From: Allobosea sp. | GTDB taxonomy: Bacteria > Pseudomonadota > Alphaproteobacteria > Rhizobiales > Beijerinckiaceae | Assembly (NCBI GenBank): GCA_024231975.1 | Contig: JAAEQB010000111.1 | Span: 186,001-250,000, forward strand | Direction of reading: 5' to 3' | DNA: 64,000 bases | Shown here: piece after piece, positions 48,507-57,695 of the stretch | How the letters are laid out: every line of letters starts with the position of its first letter | Position numbering within the stretch: the first letter of the stretch is position 1 | Notes under the pieces: generated by a model | What the model saw: only the letters and a program-made list of their open reading frames with translations | The model's database searches: none | Told to the model about the DNA's origin: nothing | Program-made: the position numbers and the translations under genes

Positions 48507-48986
48507 ATGGCTGAGGTTCTCCAGTCTCTCGAGCAGCTCGGTCAGGTCGCCAAGGGCGTCCAGCCCGAGGCTCCCGTCCACGTCAAGAAGGTCGACGCGC
48601 AGGGCCGCGCCTATGCCACCGGCAAGCGCAAGAACGCCATCGCCCGTGTCTGGATCAAGCCGGGCTCCGGCAAGATCACGGTCAACACCCGTGACCAGGA
48701 AGTCTACTTCGCCCGTCCGGTGCTGCGCCTGATCCTGCAGCAGCCCCTGATGCTGGTCGATCGCATGACCCAGTACGACGTCGTCGTCACGGTCAAGGGC
48801 GGCGGCCTCTCCGGCCAGGCCGGCGCGGTCCGTCACGGCATCTCCAAGGCGCTGACCCACTATGAGCCGGAGCTGCGCAGCCCGCTCAAGAAGGAAGGCT
48901 TCCTGACCCGCGACTCGCGCGTGGTCGAGCGCAAGAAGTTCGGCAAGGCCAAGGCCCGCCGCAGCTTCCAGTTCTCGAAGCGCTGA
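48507..48986 (+). CDS. rpsI: 30S ribosomal protein S9
   Basis: 159 residues. The N-terminal extension of about 37 residues (AEVLQSLEQLGQVAKGVQPE, onward) is usual in alphaproteobacteria. Then YATGKRKNAIARVWIKPGSGKITVN and the C-terminus GISKALTHYEPELRSPLKKEGFLTRDSRVVERKKFGKAKARRSFQFSKR with the K-R ending that reaches the P-site. A strong terminator follows. Confidence 0.97.
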   Translation: MAEVLQSLEQLGQVAKGVQPEAPVHVKKVDAQGRAYATGKRKNAIARVWIKPGSGKITVNTRDQEVYFARPVLRLILQQPLMLVDRMTQYDVVVTVKGGGLSGQAGAVRHGISKALTHYEPELRSPLKKEGFLTRDSRVVERKKFGKAKARRSFQFSKR

Positions 48987-49011
48987 TCGGCATCAAAACC
49001 GATTGTTTGCA

Positions 49012-49042
49012 GGGGTTGGCAGAAATGCCAACCCCTTTTTTT
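49012..49042 (+). terminator. Terminator of rplM-rpsI
   Basis: GGGGTTGGC / GCCAACCCC, nine pairs with an AGAAAT loop, followed by seven T (49036-49042). Confidence 0.96.
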
Positions 49043-49185
49043 ATTGAAGAATTGCCGTTAGCGCTTTGTTTTTCTTGAGAGGTCGGCGAGCCACGCTTCC
49101 TGGTCTGGCCTATCGATGAGATGATCCTGATGCCGGCTGAGATCGCGTGAGCCTGCCCTGACACCGGTGTTCGCGACGAAAGGGC

Positions 49186-50085
49186 TCACCCTTCGGCTGA
49201 TGCTGATGCCGTCGCCTGCGCGATCGCCAGGAAGCGGCGCAGGACCGGCGTCTCACGCTCGAGCGACCAGGCCGCGACGAGCTCGGCGACCGGGGCGTCC
49301 TTGTCCCGCAGCGGCCGGTAGACCACGCCTTCGAGATCGAGCCGCGAGACCGACTGCGGCACCAGCGCGACCCCGATGCCGCCGCCGACCAGCCCGATGA
49401 TGGTGTGGAGCTGGTTGACCTCCTGCGCGACCTCGGGCTCGAAGCCCGCACGTCTGAAGGCGGCGCGGAAACGGCCCTCGACATAGCGCCGCTTGCGCGC
49501 CGGCGTGACGATGAAGCGCTCGTGGCGCAGCGCCGACAGGGCGACGGCTTCCTGCTGCGCCAGCGGATGGCCTGCCGGCAGGGCGACGAGATAGTGCTCC
49601 CGCAGCAATGGCAGCCTGCCGAAGGTGGGCTCGTTGAACATCGGCCTGAGCAGGCCGACATCGATCCGGCCCGAGCGCAATGCCTCGACCTGCTCTTCGG
49701 TGACCATCTCCTGCAGAACGAGGGAGACCTCCGGCAATTCGCGGCTGAGCCGGGAGACCAGCCGCGGCAGCACGTTGAAGGGCGAGGCTTCGACGAAGCC
49801 GATGGTCAGGCGGCCGATCTGGCCTTTAGCTGCCCGCCGGGCGCCCATGGTCGCCAGCTCGAACTGGCGCAGGATCGCGAGCGCATCGGTGAGGAAGGCG
49901 CGACCGGCATCGGTCAGGGAGACGCGGCGCTTGGTCCGCTCGAACAGCCTGACCGCGAGCGTTTCCTCCAGCCTGGCGATCTGCTGGCTGAGCGCCGGCT
50001 GGGTCACGCCGAGGCGTCCCGCCGCCCGGACGAAATGGAGTTCCTCCGCCAGGGTGACGAAGGAGAACAGCTGTCTCTGGTCCAT
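49186..50085 (-). CDS. LysR-family transcriptional regulator
   Basis: 299 residues. N-terminal MDQRQLFSFVTLAEELHFVRAAGRLGVTQPALSQQIARLEETLAVRLFERTKRRVSLTDAG, a complete winged helix. The effector domain follows (QIGRLTIGFVEASPFNVLPRLV). The BenM/CatM-like subgroup features suggest an aromatic or carboxylate effector. ATG at 50085. It diverges from the Bug binding protein and sulfatase genes (117-bp gap), which are its probable targets. A CTTATAAG palindrome lies at 50106-50113. Confidence 0.9.
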   Translation of the reverse strand: MDQRQLFSFVTLAEELHFVRAAGRLGVTQPALSQQIARLEETLAVRLFERTKRRVSLTDAGRAFLTDALAILRQFELATMGARRAAKGQIGRLTIGFVEASPFNVLPRLVSRLSRELPEVSLVLQEMVTEEQVEALRSGRIDVGLLRPMFNEPTFGRLPLLREHYLVALPAGHPLAQQEAVALSALRHERFIVTPARKRRYVEGRFRAAFRRAGFEPEVAQEVNQLHTIIGLVGGGIGVALVPQSVSRLDLEGVVYRPLRDKDAPVAELVAAWSLERETPVLRRFLAIAQATASASAEG

Positions 50086-50201
50086 GCGATCTCCGGAGAA
50101 AATCACTTATAAGCAAAACTAATTTCTCGATGGCTTTCCAGTCGCGGATTTTCAGGTTCGAGCGGGCGGAAGCAATGCCTGCCTTGCGGGAGGATCGAGC
50201 G

Positions 50202-51197
50202 ATGACCGGTCGGGATGGTGCAGACGGCTTGAGGCGCGGCATGCTGGTCGCGGCGCTTCTGGCGGCAGCCGGACTTTGGGCTGTGCCGGCGGCAGCGCAG
50301 TCGCCCTGGCCGAGCAAGCCGATCCGGCTTGTCGTGCCCTATCCGGCCGGCGGCAATGTCGACCTGCTCGGCCGGCTGATCGGTCCCAAGCTCAGCGAGG
50401 CGCTGGGCCAGCCGGTGGTGATCGACAACAAGCCCGGCGCCGCCGGCGCGATCGGCACGGCCGATGCTGCCCATGCCGAGCCTGACGGCCACACGCTGCT
50501 GATTGGCGACATCGCCACCCACGCCATCAATCCGGCGCTGCAGGACAAGCTCTCCTACCGGCCGATGGAGGATTTCACGCCGGTGATCCGGCTGACCTCG
50601 GTCTCGCTGCTGCTGGTGGTCAATCCCAAGGGACCGGCCAAGGACCTCGCCGAGCTCGTCGCCTTCGGTAAGGCCAATCCGGACAAGCTGACCTATGCCT
50701 CGGCGGGCCTCGGCACGCCGCAGCATCTCGCCTTCGAGTTGTTGAAGGCGAAGACCGGGATGCTGGGCACGCATGTGCCCTATCGCGGCTCGGCTCCGGC
50801 GATCAACGACCTCGTCGCCGGCCATGTCACGGCGATGATCGACGGCACCGCCGTGCCGATGGCGCGCGAGGGCGCGCTGCGAGCGCTCGGCGTCACCGGG
50901 CCGAAGCGCTCGGCGGCGCTGCGGGATGTACCGACGATCGCCGAGGCGGGCGCGCCGGGCTACGAATTCGCCTCCTGGCACGGCCTGTTCGCGCCGGCCA
51001 GGACACCGGCGGCGATCGTCGAGCGGCTCAACGCCGAGCTCAACAAGGTCGTCGCCGATCCGGCGGTGCGCGAGCGCATGGCGGCGCTGAACATCGATCT
51101 CGTCGGCGGCACGCCAGCCGCCTTCGCCGATTTCATCAAGGCCGAGGCCGGCAAGATCGCGGAGCTGGTCCGTATCTCCGGCGCCAAGGCGAACTGA
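50202..51197 (+). CDS. Bug/TctC-family binding protein
   Basis: 331 residues. Signal peptide MLVAALLAAAGLWAVPAAAQ, cleavage after AAA/AQ. Bug blocks: WPSKPIRLVVPYPAGGNVDLLGRLIG, NKPGAAGAIGTADAA, ASAGLGTPQHLAFELLK, HVPYRGSAPAINDLVAGHV and PGYEFASWHGLFAPA. ATG at 50202 has GGGAGGA 8 nt upstream. The sulfatase starts 10 bp after its stop, so the two form an operon. This is the second orphan Bug protein in the window. Confidence 0.92.
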   Translation: MTGRDGADGLRRGMLVAALLAAAGLWAVPAAAQSPWPSKPIRLVVPYPAGGNVDLLGRLIGPKLSEALGQPVVIDNKPGAAGAIGTADAAHAEPDGHTLLIGDIATHAINPALQDKLSYRPMEDFTPVIRLTSVSLLLVVNPKGPAKDLAELVAFGKANPDKLTYASAGLGTPQHLAFELLKAKTGMLGTHVPYRGSAPAINDLVAGHVTAMIDGTAVPMAREGALRALGVTGPKRSAALRDVPTIAEAGAPGYEFASWHGLFAPARTPAAIVERLNAELNKVVADPAVRERMAALNIDLVGGTPAAFADFIKAEAGKIAELVRISGAKAN

Positions 51198-51207
51198 GGG
51201 CAGGACG

Positions 51208-52764
51208 ATGCCGGACGCAGCCGCCGACCGATACGAGGACCTCGCCGGCGAGGTCGTTCCGCCGGTGCACGCCGCGGCGGAGGTGCCTCGGCGCAACCAC
51301 GTCCTGTTCGTGACGGTCGACCAATGGCCGGCGCGGCTGCTCGGCATCGCCGGCCATCCGGTGGTGGAGACCCCGACGCTCGACCAGATCGCCCGCGTCG
51401 GCACGCGCTACACCAACGCCTATGCCGAGTGCCCGATCTGCATCCCGGCGCGGCGCTCGATGATGACCGGCACCAGCCCGCGCGGCCATGGCGACCGCGA
51501 GTTCCAGCCGGCCCTGCCGATGCCGGCGCATCTGCCGACCCTGGCGCAGAGCTTTCGCGACGCCGGCTACCAGACCGCGGCGATCGGCAAGCTGCATGTC
51601 TATCCGCAGCGCAATCGCATCGGCTTCGAGGAGGCGCTGCTGGCGGAGGAGGGGCGCGGCCATCTCGGCGGCGTCGACGACTACGAGCTCTTCCTCGCCG
51701 ATCGCGGCTATCCCGGCCAGCAGTTCATGCACGGCATGAGCAACAACGAATATGGCTGGCGCAGCTGGCATCTGCCGGAGGAGCTGCACGTCACCAACTG
51801 GACGACCTGGGCGGCGGCGCGGACGATCAAGCGGCGCGACCCGACGCGGCCCGGCTTCTGGCACGTCTCCTATACCCATCCGCATCCGCCGCTGGTGCCG
51901 CTGGCGAGCTATTTCGAGCGCTATCGGGCGCGCGAGGTCGACGCACCGCGCATGGCCGACTGGGCGAAGGATCCGGAGGCGCTGCCCTATGCGGTGCGCG
52001 TCGCCTGGAATTACTGGGAGCAATTGCCGCCGGCGCAGCTCGCCGATACGCGCCGCGCCGTCTATGCGCTCTGCACCCATATCGACCATCAATTGCGCAT
52101 CCTGATCGGCACGCTGCGCGAGGAAGGGCTGCTCGACGACACCGTCATCCTGATCTGCGGCGACCATGGCGACATGCTCGGCGACAATGGCCTCTATGCG
52201 AAGCGGCTGATGTATGAGGGCTCGGCTGCCGTGCCGATGCTGCTGGCCGGCCCGACCGGCGATGGCCGGGTCGGTGTCGGCGCGACCGATCGCCGCCTGG
52301 TCGGCCTGCAGGACATCATGCCGACGCTGCTCGACCTCTGCGGCGTGCCGGTGCCGGGAAGCTGCGAGGGGCTGTCCATGGTGGGCGAGCGCCGCCGCGA
52401 AATCCTCTATGGAGAATCGCTCGTCGGCGCCAAGGCGACCCGTATGGTCCATGACGGCCGCTACAAGCTGATCTGGTATCCCGCCGGCAATCGCCTGCAG
52501 CTCTTCGACCTCGAGCGCGATCCGCATGAGGAGCGCGATCTCGTTGCCGATCCCGCCCATGCCGAGACCAGGGAACGGCTCAGCCGCGCCCTTGCCGGCC
52601 AGCTCTATGGCGGCGACAAGGCCTGGCTGCGCGACGGCGCGCTCGTGGGGATGGAGGAGCCGGCTTTGTCCTCCGCGCCAAATCGCGGGCTCTCGGGGCA
52701 GCGCGGCCTGCATTACCCGCCGATCCCGCTCACCGATCCCGCCAAGGCCGTCGGCTCGGGCTGA
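51208..52764 (+). CDS. Type I sulfatase (or phosphonate monoester hydrolase), cytoplasmic
   Basis: 518 residues, alkaline-phosphatase fold. NHVLFVTVDQWPARLLG gives the metal Asp; the formylglycine motif is C78-I-P-A-R in ECPICIPARRSMMTG. The second metal site is in LICGDHGDMLGDNGLYAK. A long insertion (EGRGHLGGVDDYELFLADRG) and C-terminal RDPHEERDLVADPAH follow. No signal peptide, so the enzyme acts in the cytoplasm and the ester must be imported first. Members with this core include sulfatases and phosphonate monoester hydrolases; sequence cannot separate them. It follows the Bug protein. Confidence 0.88.
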   Translation: MPDAAADRYEDLAGEVVPPVHAAAEVPRRNHVLFVTVDQWPARLLGIAGHPVVETPTLDQIARVGTRYTNAYAECPICIPARRSMMTGTSPRGHGDREFQPALPMPAHLPTLAQSFRDAGYQTAAIGKLHVYPQRNRIGFEEALLAEEGRGHLGGVDDYELFLADRGYPGQQFMHGMSNNEYGWRSWHLPEELHVTNWTTWAAARTIKRRDPTRPGFWHVSYTHPHPPLVPLASYFERYRAREVDAPRMADWAKDPEALPYAVRVAWNYWEQLPPAQLADTRRAVYALCTHIDHQLRILIGTLREEGLLDDTVILICGDHGDMLGDNGLYAKRLMYEGSAAVPMLLAGPTGDGRVGVGATDRRLVGLQDIMPTLLDLCGVPVPGSCEGLSMVGERRREILYGESLVGAKATRMVHDGRYKLIWYPAGNRLQLFDLERDPHEERDLVADPAHAETRERLSRALAGQLYGGDKAWLRDGALVGMEEPALSSAPNRGLSGQRGLHYPPIPLTDPAKAVGSG

Positions 52765-52836
52765 TCATAGGCCGTCGGGTGGCTCGCCGTTCTCGCTTCG
52801 TGTTGCGGTGTGGCTTGTTGCGCTTATCTTCGAGCA

Positions 52837-54309
52837 ATGCACCCGATCGCCTTCGACAATTCCTATGCGCGGCTGCCGCCGCGCTTCTATGCCGCCGTTG
52901 CGCCGACTATCGTCGCCGCGCCCCGGTTGATCCGATTGAACGCGCCGCTCGCAGCGGAACTCGGACTGGACCTGGACTGGCTCAAGGGCCCGGAGGGCGT
53001 GGCGATGCTGTCCGGCAATGGCTTGCCGGCGGGTGCTGCTTCGATCGCGACCGCCTATGCCGGCCACCAGTTCGGCGGCTTCAGCCCCCAGCTCGGCGAC
53101 GGGCGCGCGATCCTGCTCGGCGAGCTCGTCGATCGGCATGGCCGGCGGCGGGATCTCCAGCTCAAGGGCGCGGGCCCGACGCCGTTTTCGCGTCGCGGCG
53201 ATGGTCGGGCGGCGCTGGGGCCGGTGCTGCGCGAATACATCGTCAGCGAGGCGATGGCGGCCCTGGGCATCCCGACGACGCGCGCGCTTGCCGCAGTGCT
53301 GACCGGAGAGGTGGTGAGGCGCGAGACGCTGCTGCCCGGCGCGATCCTGACCCGCGTCGCCTCCAGCCATATCCGCATCGGCACCTTCCAGTTCTTCGCC
53401 GCCCGCGGTGATGTCGAGGCCTTGCGCCTGCTCGCCGACCACGTGATCGCACGGCACTATCCGGCCTGCACCGGCGATGGTCGCTATCTCGCTTTGTTCG
53501 AGGCCGTGATCTCAGCGCAGGCGGCGCTCATCGCGCAATGGATGACGATCGGCTTCATCCACGGCGTGATGAACACCGACAATATGTCGATTGCCGGCGA
53601 AACCATCGACTACGGGCCCTGTGCCTTCATGGACGTCTATCATCCAACGACGGTGTTCAGCTCGATCGACGAGCGCGGGCGCTATGCCTTCGGCAACCAG
53701 CCCCCGATCGCCCGCTGGAATCTGGCGCGCTTCGCCGAGACGCTGCTGCCGCTGTTGGCCGACGACGCCGACGAGGCCGTATCGATCGCGCAGGAGGCGC
53801 TCGGCCGGTTCGACCCGCAGTTCCAGGAAAACCTGATCGCAGGGTTCCGCCGGAAGCTCGGCCTCGCCACGCAGGAGGCGGAGGATGTCGAGCTCATCAA
53901 GGCGCTGCTCGAGACGATGCAGCGCGGTGAGGCGGATTTCACCCTGGTCTTCCGGCGCCTGAGCGAGGCGGCCGGGCAGGCAGAGGGCGCAGAGGCCTGT
54001 CGCAGCCTCTTCGCCGATCCGACCGAGTTCGACGCCTGGGAGGTCCGCTGGCGCCAGCGCCTGCTGCGGGAGCCTGCGTCGGCGCAAGCGCGCCAGGAGA
54101 CGATACTGCGCGCCAACCCGCTGTTCATCCCGCGAAACCACTTGGTCGAAGCGGCGATCGAGGCTGCTGTCGAGCGCGACGATCTCGGCCCGTTCGAGAC
54201 CCTGCTGGGCGTCCTCGCCAATCCCTTCGAGGCCCAGCCGGGGCGTGAAGACCATGCACGCCCGCCGGCTGCGCATGAGCGCGTGCTGGCGACGTTCTGC
54301 GGGACCTAG
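52837..54309 (+). CDS. selO: Protein adenylyltransferase SelO (YdiU)
   Basis: 490 residues. SelO is a pseudokinase-fold enzyme that AMPylates proteins on Ser, Thr or Tyr. Motifs: YAGHQFGGFSPQLGDGRAILLGE, DLQLKGAGPTPFSRRGDGRAALGPVLREYIVSEAM (ATP flip site), then IHGVMNTDNMSIAGETIDYGPCAFMD, which contains the catalytic N-x-D-N and DYGP metal loop. A Cys lies three residues from the C-terminus (FCGT), the position of the redox Cys or selenocysteine. It does not look functionally tied to the sulfatases. Its stop overlaps the convergent DUF4432 gene. Confidence 0.95.
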   Translation: MHPIAFDNSYARLPPRFYAAVAPTIVAAPRLIRLNAPLAAELGLDLDWLKGPEGVAMLSGNGLPAGAASIATAYAGHQFGGFSPQLGDGRAILLGELVDRHGRRRDLQLKGAGPTPFSRRGDGRAALGPVLREYIVSEAMAALGIPTTRALAAVLTGEVVRRETLLPGAILTRVASSHIRIGTFQFFAARGDVEALRLLADHVIARHYPACTGDGRYLALFEAVISAQAALIAQWMTIGFIHGVMNTDNMSIAGETIDYGPCAFMDVYHPTTVFSSIDERGRYAFGNQPPIARWNLARFAETLLPLLADDADEAVSIAQEALGRFDPQFQENLIAGFRRKLGLATQEAEDVELIKALLETMQRGEADFTLVFRRLSEAAGQAEGAEACRSLFADPTEFDAWEVRWRQRLLREPASAQARQETILRANPLFIPRNHLVEAAIEAAVERDDLGPFETLLGVLANPFEAQPGREDHARPPAAHERVLATFCGT

Positions 54310-55295
54310 AGCGTCCCGGCTGCGCCGTCGGTGCTTGTCGAGGATGACGGCGCGGTTCCGTGAGCCCCGCCGTCGGTCACGTCGATGTCGATGGCGAAGA
54401 TGCGGCTGCTGCCCGGCTTGAGCTGGGGCGAGGGGGCATTGCGCCCGTCGTCTAGGCGCCCGATCGAGCAGGGTTCTATCGACATCACGCCGGCGCCCGC
54501 CCGCAGATCGCGCCAGAGCTGCAGCCAGGGCAATTCGACGGTGTTCCAGCGAAAGGCGATGGTCGCAGCCTGGCCATGCACGCTGCAGCTCGCCTGCGCG
54601 CTTGTCGCAGGATGCAACGAGGCCGGCACCATCGCGCTCTCCGGCATGGATAGCGATCCCGCCAGGCGCTCGCCGTCGAGCTCGATCGTGCTGCCCTGGA
54701 TCATCGGATAGCCGAGATTGAAGTGGTAGAGCGCCATGATCGGGGCGGGCTCGGCGCCGATCACCGTTACCTGGTCGCGAAGGCTGAGCGAGTTGCCGCC
54801 GATCGGCGCCTCGATCCGACGATGCAGGCGATAGCCGAAGCCGCCATGGGCCCAGCAGAGCGCCTCGCCCTCGCAGAAGAGCATTGGCGCGCTAGCCTCC
54901 CAGTCCTCGCCATAGGCGATCAGCCGCGCCGGCGTGAACGGGGCCGAGCCGTGCAGCGGCCGTCCATCGGCGGGCTGGCGGATATGGTCGAAGCCGCAGG
55001 TATTGAGGAAGCCGCCGAAGGCCGTGCTGAACCGGCGCTCCCTGTCGACCGGGCCGGCATCGGGCCGGCGCAGGCCGGCGGGGCTCTGCCAGCCGAGTTG
55101 GACGCCGCGCCAGGACAGGGTCGCGATGTCCATCAGCCGCCCGACCGTCACCCAGAAATCGAGCCCGCCGCCGGTCGAGAAGGCCAGGGTCTCGATGCCG
55201 GCCTCCGGCCCGTCGCAGAGGACGATGCGGCGCACGCTGGCGAACTGCCTGGGATCGGCAGCGAGATGGCGCGGGAAGGTCGCCGGCTTGCGCAT
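54306..55295 (-). CDS. DUF4432 aldose-epimerase-like protein
   Basis: 329 residues. Galactose-mutarotase-like beta-sandwich of the DUF4432 type: GGGLDFWVTVGRLMDIATLSWRGVQLGWQSP, GGFLNTCGFDHIRQ, PLHGSAPFTPA and YHFNLGYPMIQ. Family members lie with carbohydrate transport genes and are thought to bind or isomerise sugars. The start is 3 bp before the stop of the second sulfatase, so they are one operon. Confidence 0.8.
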   Translation of the reverse strand: MRKPATFPRHLAADPRQFASVRRIVLCDGPEAGIETLAFSTGGGLDFWVTVGRLMDIATLSWRGVQLGWQSPAGLRRPDAGPVDRERRFSTAFGGFLNTCGFDHIRQPADGRPLHGSAPFTPARLIAYGEDWEASAPMLFCEGEALCWAHGGFGYRLHRRIEAPIGGNSLSLRDQVTVIGAEPAPIMALYHFNLGYPMIQGSTIELDGERLAGSLSMPESAMVPASLHPATSAQASCSVHGQAATIAFRWNTVELPWLQLWRDLRAGAGVMSIEPCSIGRLDDGRNAPSPQLKPGSSRIFAIDIDVTDGGAHGTAPSSSTSTDGAAGTL

Positions 55296-55297
55296 CG

Positions 55298-56824
55298 TCA
55301 GCCGGCCGCGTCCGGGTCAAGATCGATGCGGGTGAAAGCCTCAGGCGGTGCGCCATTCGCCATCATCAGGCGTCGCATCAGCGCCGTGAGCCGCGCCTCG
55401 GCCTCCGCATCGCTCAACGGCGCCTCCTGGCCGGGGTCGATCTTGAGGTCGTAGAGGCGCGTCTCGGATTCCAGCAGCCCGCCCGGGCCGTAGTTGTTGT
55501 ACATCGGCGAGCGTTCGATCACCGGCACCTTCAAGAGGTTCGCGCCCTTGGTGAAGCCGAGCGGCGGCGAGATCGTCGCGCCCGCCAGCTCCTCCGTCGA
55601 GAAGGGCGAGAAGATGTGCGTCGGCATCAGCGTGTACTGGTAGAGTTCCTGCTTCGACAGGTCCTCCGGGAAGCGGTGATAGGTGTAGCGTCCGTCGGCC
55701 ACGTTCACCGCCCCGCCGAAATAGCCGAACAGCAAACCGTCGCGCAGCGCGGTGCCATCCGCCATCCGGCAGAGCGAGATGCCTTCGTTCTCGGCCGGGG
55801 GCGTAGCGCCGAACAGGTCGAGGAATGTCGGCGCGAGGTCGATCGACTGGGTCAGGGCCTGCGAGCGCGTGCCGGCGCGCTCGGGATGGCGGGGATCGTG
55901 CAGGAAGAGCGGGATATGCGCGACCTCCTCATAGAGGTTCATCCGGTTCTTGGCCCAGAAGTCATGCTCGCCGAGCAGGAAGCCGTGATCGGTGGTGACG
56001 ACGAGCGCAGTGTCCTTCCACATGTCGTTGGCGTCGAACCAGTCGAGCAACTTGCCGAGCAGGTCGTCGCACATCGCCACGACGGCGTAATAGTTGGCGC
56101 GCAGTTCCTCGCATTCCGCCGGCAACTCGTCGACGCGGCCATAGCGCGGCCAGTCGCGGATCGGGCCGTTCCAGCCGGTGTCGAAGGCTTCTTTGAAGCG
56201 GGCTGGGGCGGTGAAGGGCTCATGAGGATCGAAGGTCTCGATCTGCAGCAGCCAGTTGTCGGCGTCCTTGTTGCGCTCGAGGAAGTCGAAGCCCTCAGCG
56301 AAGCAGCGCACCGAGGGAAAGTCCTCCTCGGCCTTGATGAACTCGCGGTTGATGATGTTCTGGCCGAAATAGCTGCGGCGCGCGTCGCTGAACTGGCGCG
56401 CATGGTATTTCTCGCGCAGCCGCTCCCAATGCGGCTGCACCATCGCCTTCCAGCGATCGCCCTCCTGCCCGCGCACGAACTCGTAGGAATCGTAGCGGTT
56501 GTGATAGGTCGCCCCGCCATCCTCCCAATAGTGGAAGTGGTCGGTGATCAGATGGCTGTAGGTCCCGGTCTCCTTGTGCAGGATTTCCGGGAAGGCGTTG
56601 TCGAAGGGTTCGAGCGGGCCCCAGCTGCGGTGCAGGAAGGTGAGCCGCCCCGTCAGCATGTCGCGCCGCGCCGGCATGCAGGGCAGGCTGCCGACATAGT
56701 GCTGGTCGAAACTGACCGACCGGCGCGCCAGCCTGTCGAAATTCGGCGTCGGCACGCGCTGGCCGCCATAGCAGCCGAGCATGTGGCGGTTCAGCGAATC
56801 GAAGAGGACGAATACGGCCTTCAC
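55298..56824 (-). CDS. Type I sulfatase, cytoplasmic
   Basis: 508 residues. MKAVFVLFDSLNRHMLGCYG with the metal Asp; formylglycine motif C49-M-P-A-R in LPCMPARRDMLTG; second metal site TTDHGFLLGEHDFWAK. No signal peptide. It belongs to a group unlike the first sulfatase (short N-terminus, PTPNFDRLARRSVSFDQHYV). It is followed by DUF4432 and preceded by an ABC sugar permease, so it is likely a catabolic enzyme for the imported ester. Confidence 0.9.
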   Translation of the reverse strand: MKAVFVLFDSLNRHMLGCYGGQRVPTPNFDRLARRSVSFDQHYVGSLPCMPARRDMLTGRLTFLHRSWGPLEPFDNAFPEILHKETGTYSHLITDHFHYWEDGGATYHNRYDSYEFVRGQEGDRWKAMVQPHWERLREKYHARQFSDARRSYFGQNIINREFIKAEEDFPSVRCFAEGFDFLERNKDADNWLLQIETFDPHEPFTAPARFKEAFDTGWNGPIRDWPRYGRVDELPAECEELRANYYAVVAMCDDLLGKLLDWFDANDMWKDTALVVTTDHGFLLGEHDFWAKNRMNLYEEVAHIPLFLHDPRHPERAGTRSQALTQSIDLAPTFLDLFGATPPAENEGISLCRMADGTALRDGLLFGYFGGAVNVADGRYTYHRFPEDLSKQELYQYTLMPTHIFSPFSTEELAGATISPPLGFTKGANLLKVPVIERSPMYNNYGPGGLLESETRLYDLKIDPGQEAPLSDAEAEARLTALMRRLMMANGAPPEAFTRIDLDPDAAG

Positions 56825-56858
56825 AGTGGTCTCCCGGCTGGGGCTCGCTGGCAGGGTG

Positions 56859-57695
56859 CTATTTCACGGCGCCCTGGGTGAGGCCTTTGACGATGTAGCG
56901 TTGGGCGAAGAGCATCACGATCAGGGCGGGCAGCATGGCAAGGCCGGCGCTGGCCGCCATCTGCGTGTACTGGATCTCGAATTCCTGGGCGAATTTGGCG
57001 ATCGCGACGGGAACGGTCGCGGTCTGCTTCATGGTCAGTGCGAGGGAGACCGCAAACTCGTTCCAGGAGAAGACGAAGGTCAGGACGGAAGTCGCCGCGA
57101 GCCCGGGCGCGATCACCGGCAGCACGACGTTCCAGAGCAGGACCGGCGTGGTCGCGCCGTCCATCAGCGCGGCTTCTTCGAGTTCCTTCGGCACCTCGCG
57201 CACGAAGACGCTCATCAGCCAGATCGCCATCGGCAGGTTGAGGGTCGCATGCGCCAGGATCAGGCCGGTGAAGCTGTTCTCCAGGCCGACGCTGCGCAGC
57301 ATCGTGAACCAGGCGCTGGCGAGCGCGACCGGCGGGATCATGTGGAAGATCAGCGTCCAGGCCAGGAAGACCTGCACGACCCAGCGCCGCCAGCGCGTCC
57401 GATTGAGCGAGAAGGCGGCCAGCGTCGCCGCGCCGACGCAGAGCAGGGTGCTCGCCACGCCGACGATGATCGAGTTGCGGTAATTGACCAGGAATTCCGA
57501 GGTCTTGGAGAACAGCACCTCGTGGAAATTGAACAGGACCGGCGAGAAGGTCACCTCTCCCATCAGCAGCGAGATCTGGGTGCGGAAGCCGGCGGCCACC
57601 GTCCAGATCACTGGGACCAGCACGATCGCAGCGCAGATCAACAAGGCGGCGTGGATCGACCAGCCGGATGAGGCGCGTACCGATCGGCCGCTCAT
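56859..57695 (-). CDS. Carbohydrate ABC transporter permease (MalG-like)
   Basis: 278 residues, six helices. The EAA loop (ELEEAALMDGATTPVLLWNVVLPVIAPGL) is the ATPase-contact site, with the E-A-A-x-x-D-G-A pattern. C-terminal MLFAQRYIVKGLTQGAVK is typical of MalG-type permeases. It overlaps the next permease by 4 bp (ATGA). No ATPase gene adjoins; an MsmX-like shared ATPase is probable. Confidence 0.92.
   Translation of the reverse strand: MSGRSVRASSGWSIHAALLICAAIVLVPVIWTVAAGFRTQISLLMGEVTFSPVLFNFHEVLFSKTSEFLVNYRNSIIVGVASTLLCVGAATLAAFSLNRTRWRRWVVQVFLAWTLIFHMIPPVALASAWFTMLRSVGLENSFTGLILAHATLNLPMAIWLMSVFVREVPKELEEAALMDGATTPVLLWNVVLPVIAPGLAATSVLTFVFSWNEFAVSLALTMKQTATVPVAIAKFAQEFEIQYTQMAASAGLAMLPALIVMLFAQRYIVKGLTQGAVK

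Noticed and set aside
52837..54309. selO as a part of the sulfatase system
   Set aside because: SelO is a general redox-linked AMPylating enzyme with no known relation to sulfatases; its placement is probably accidental.
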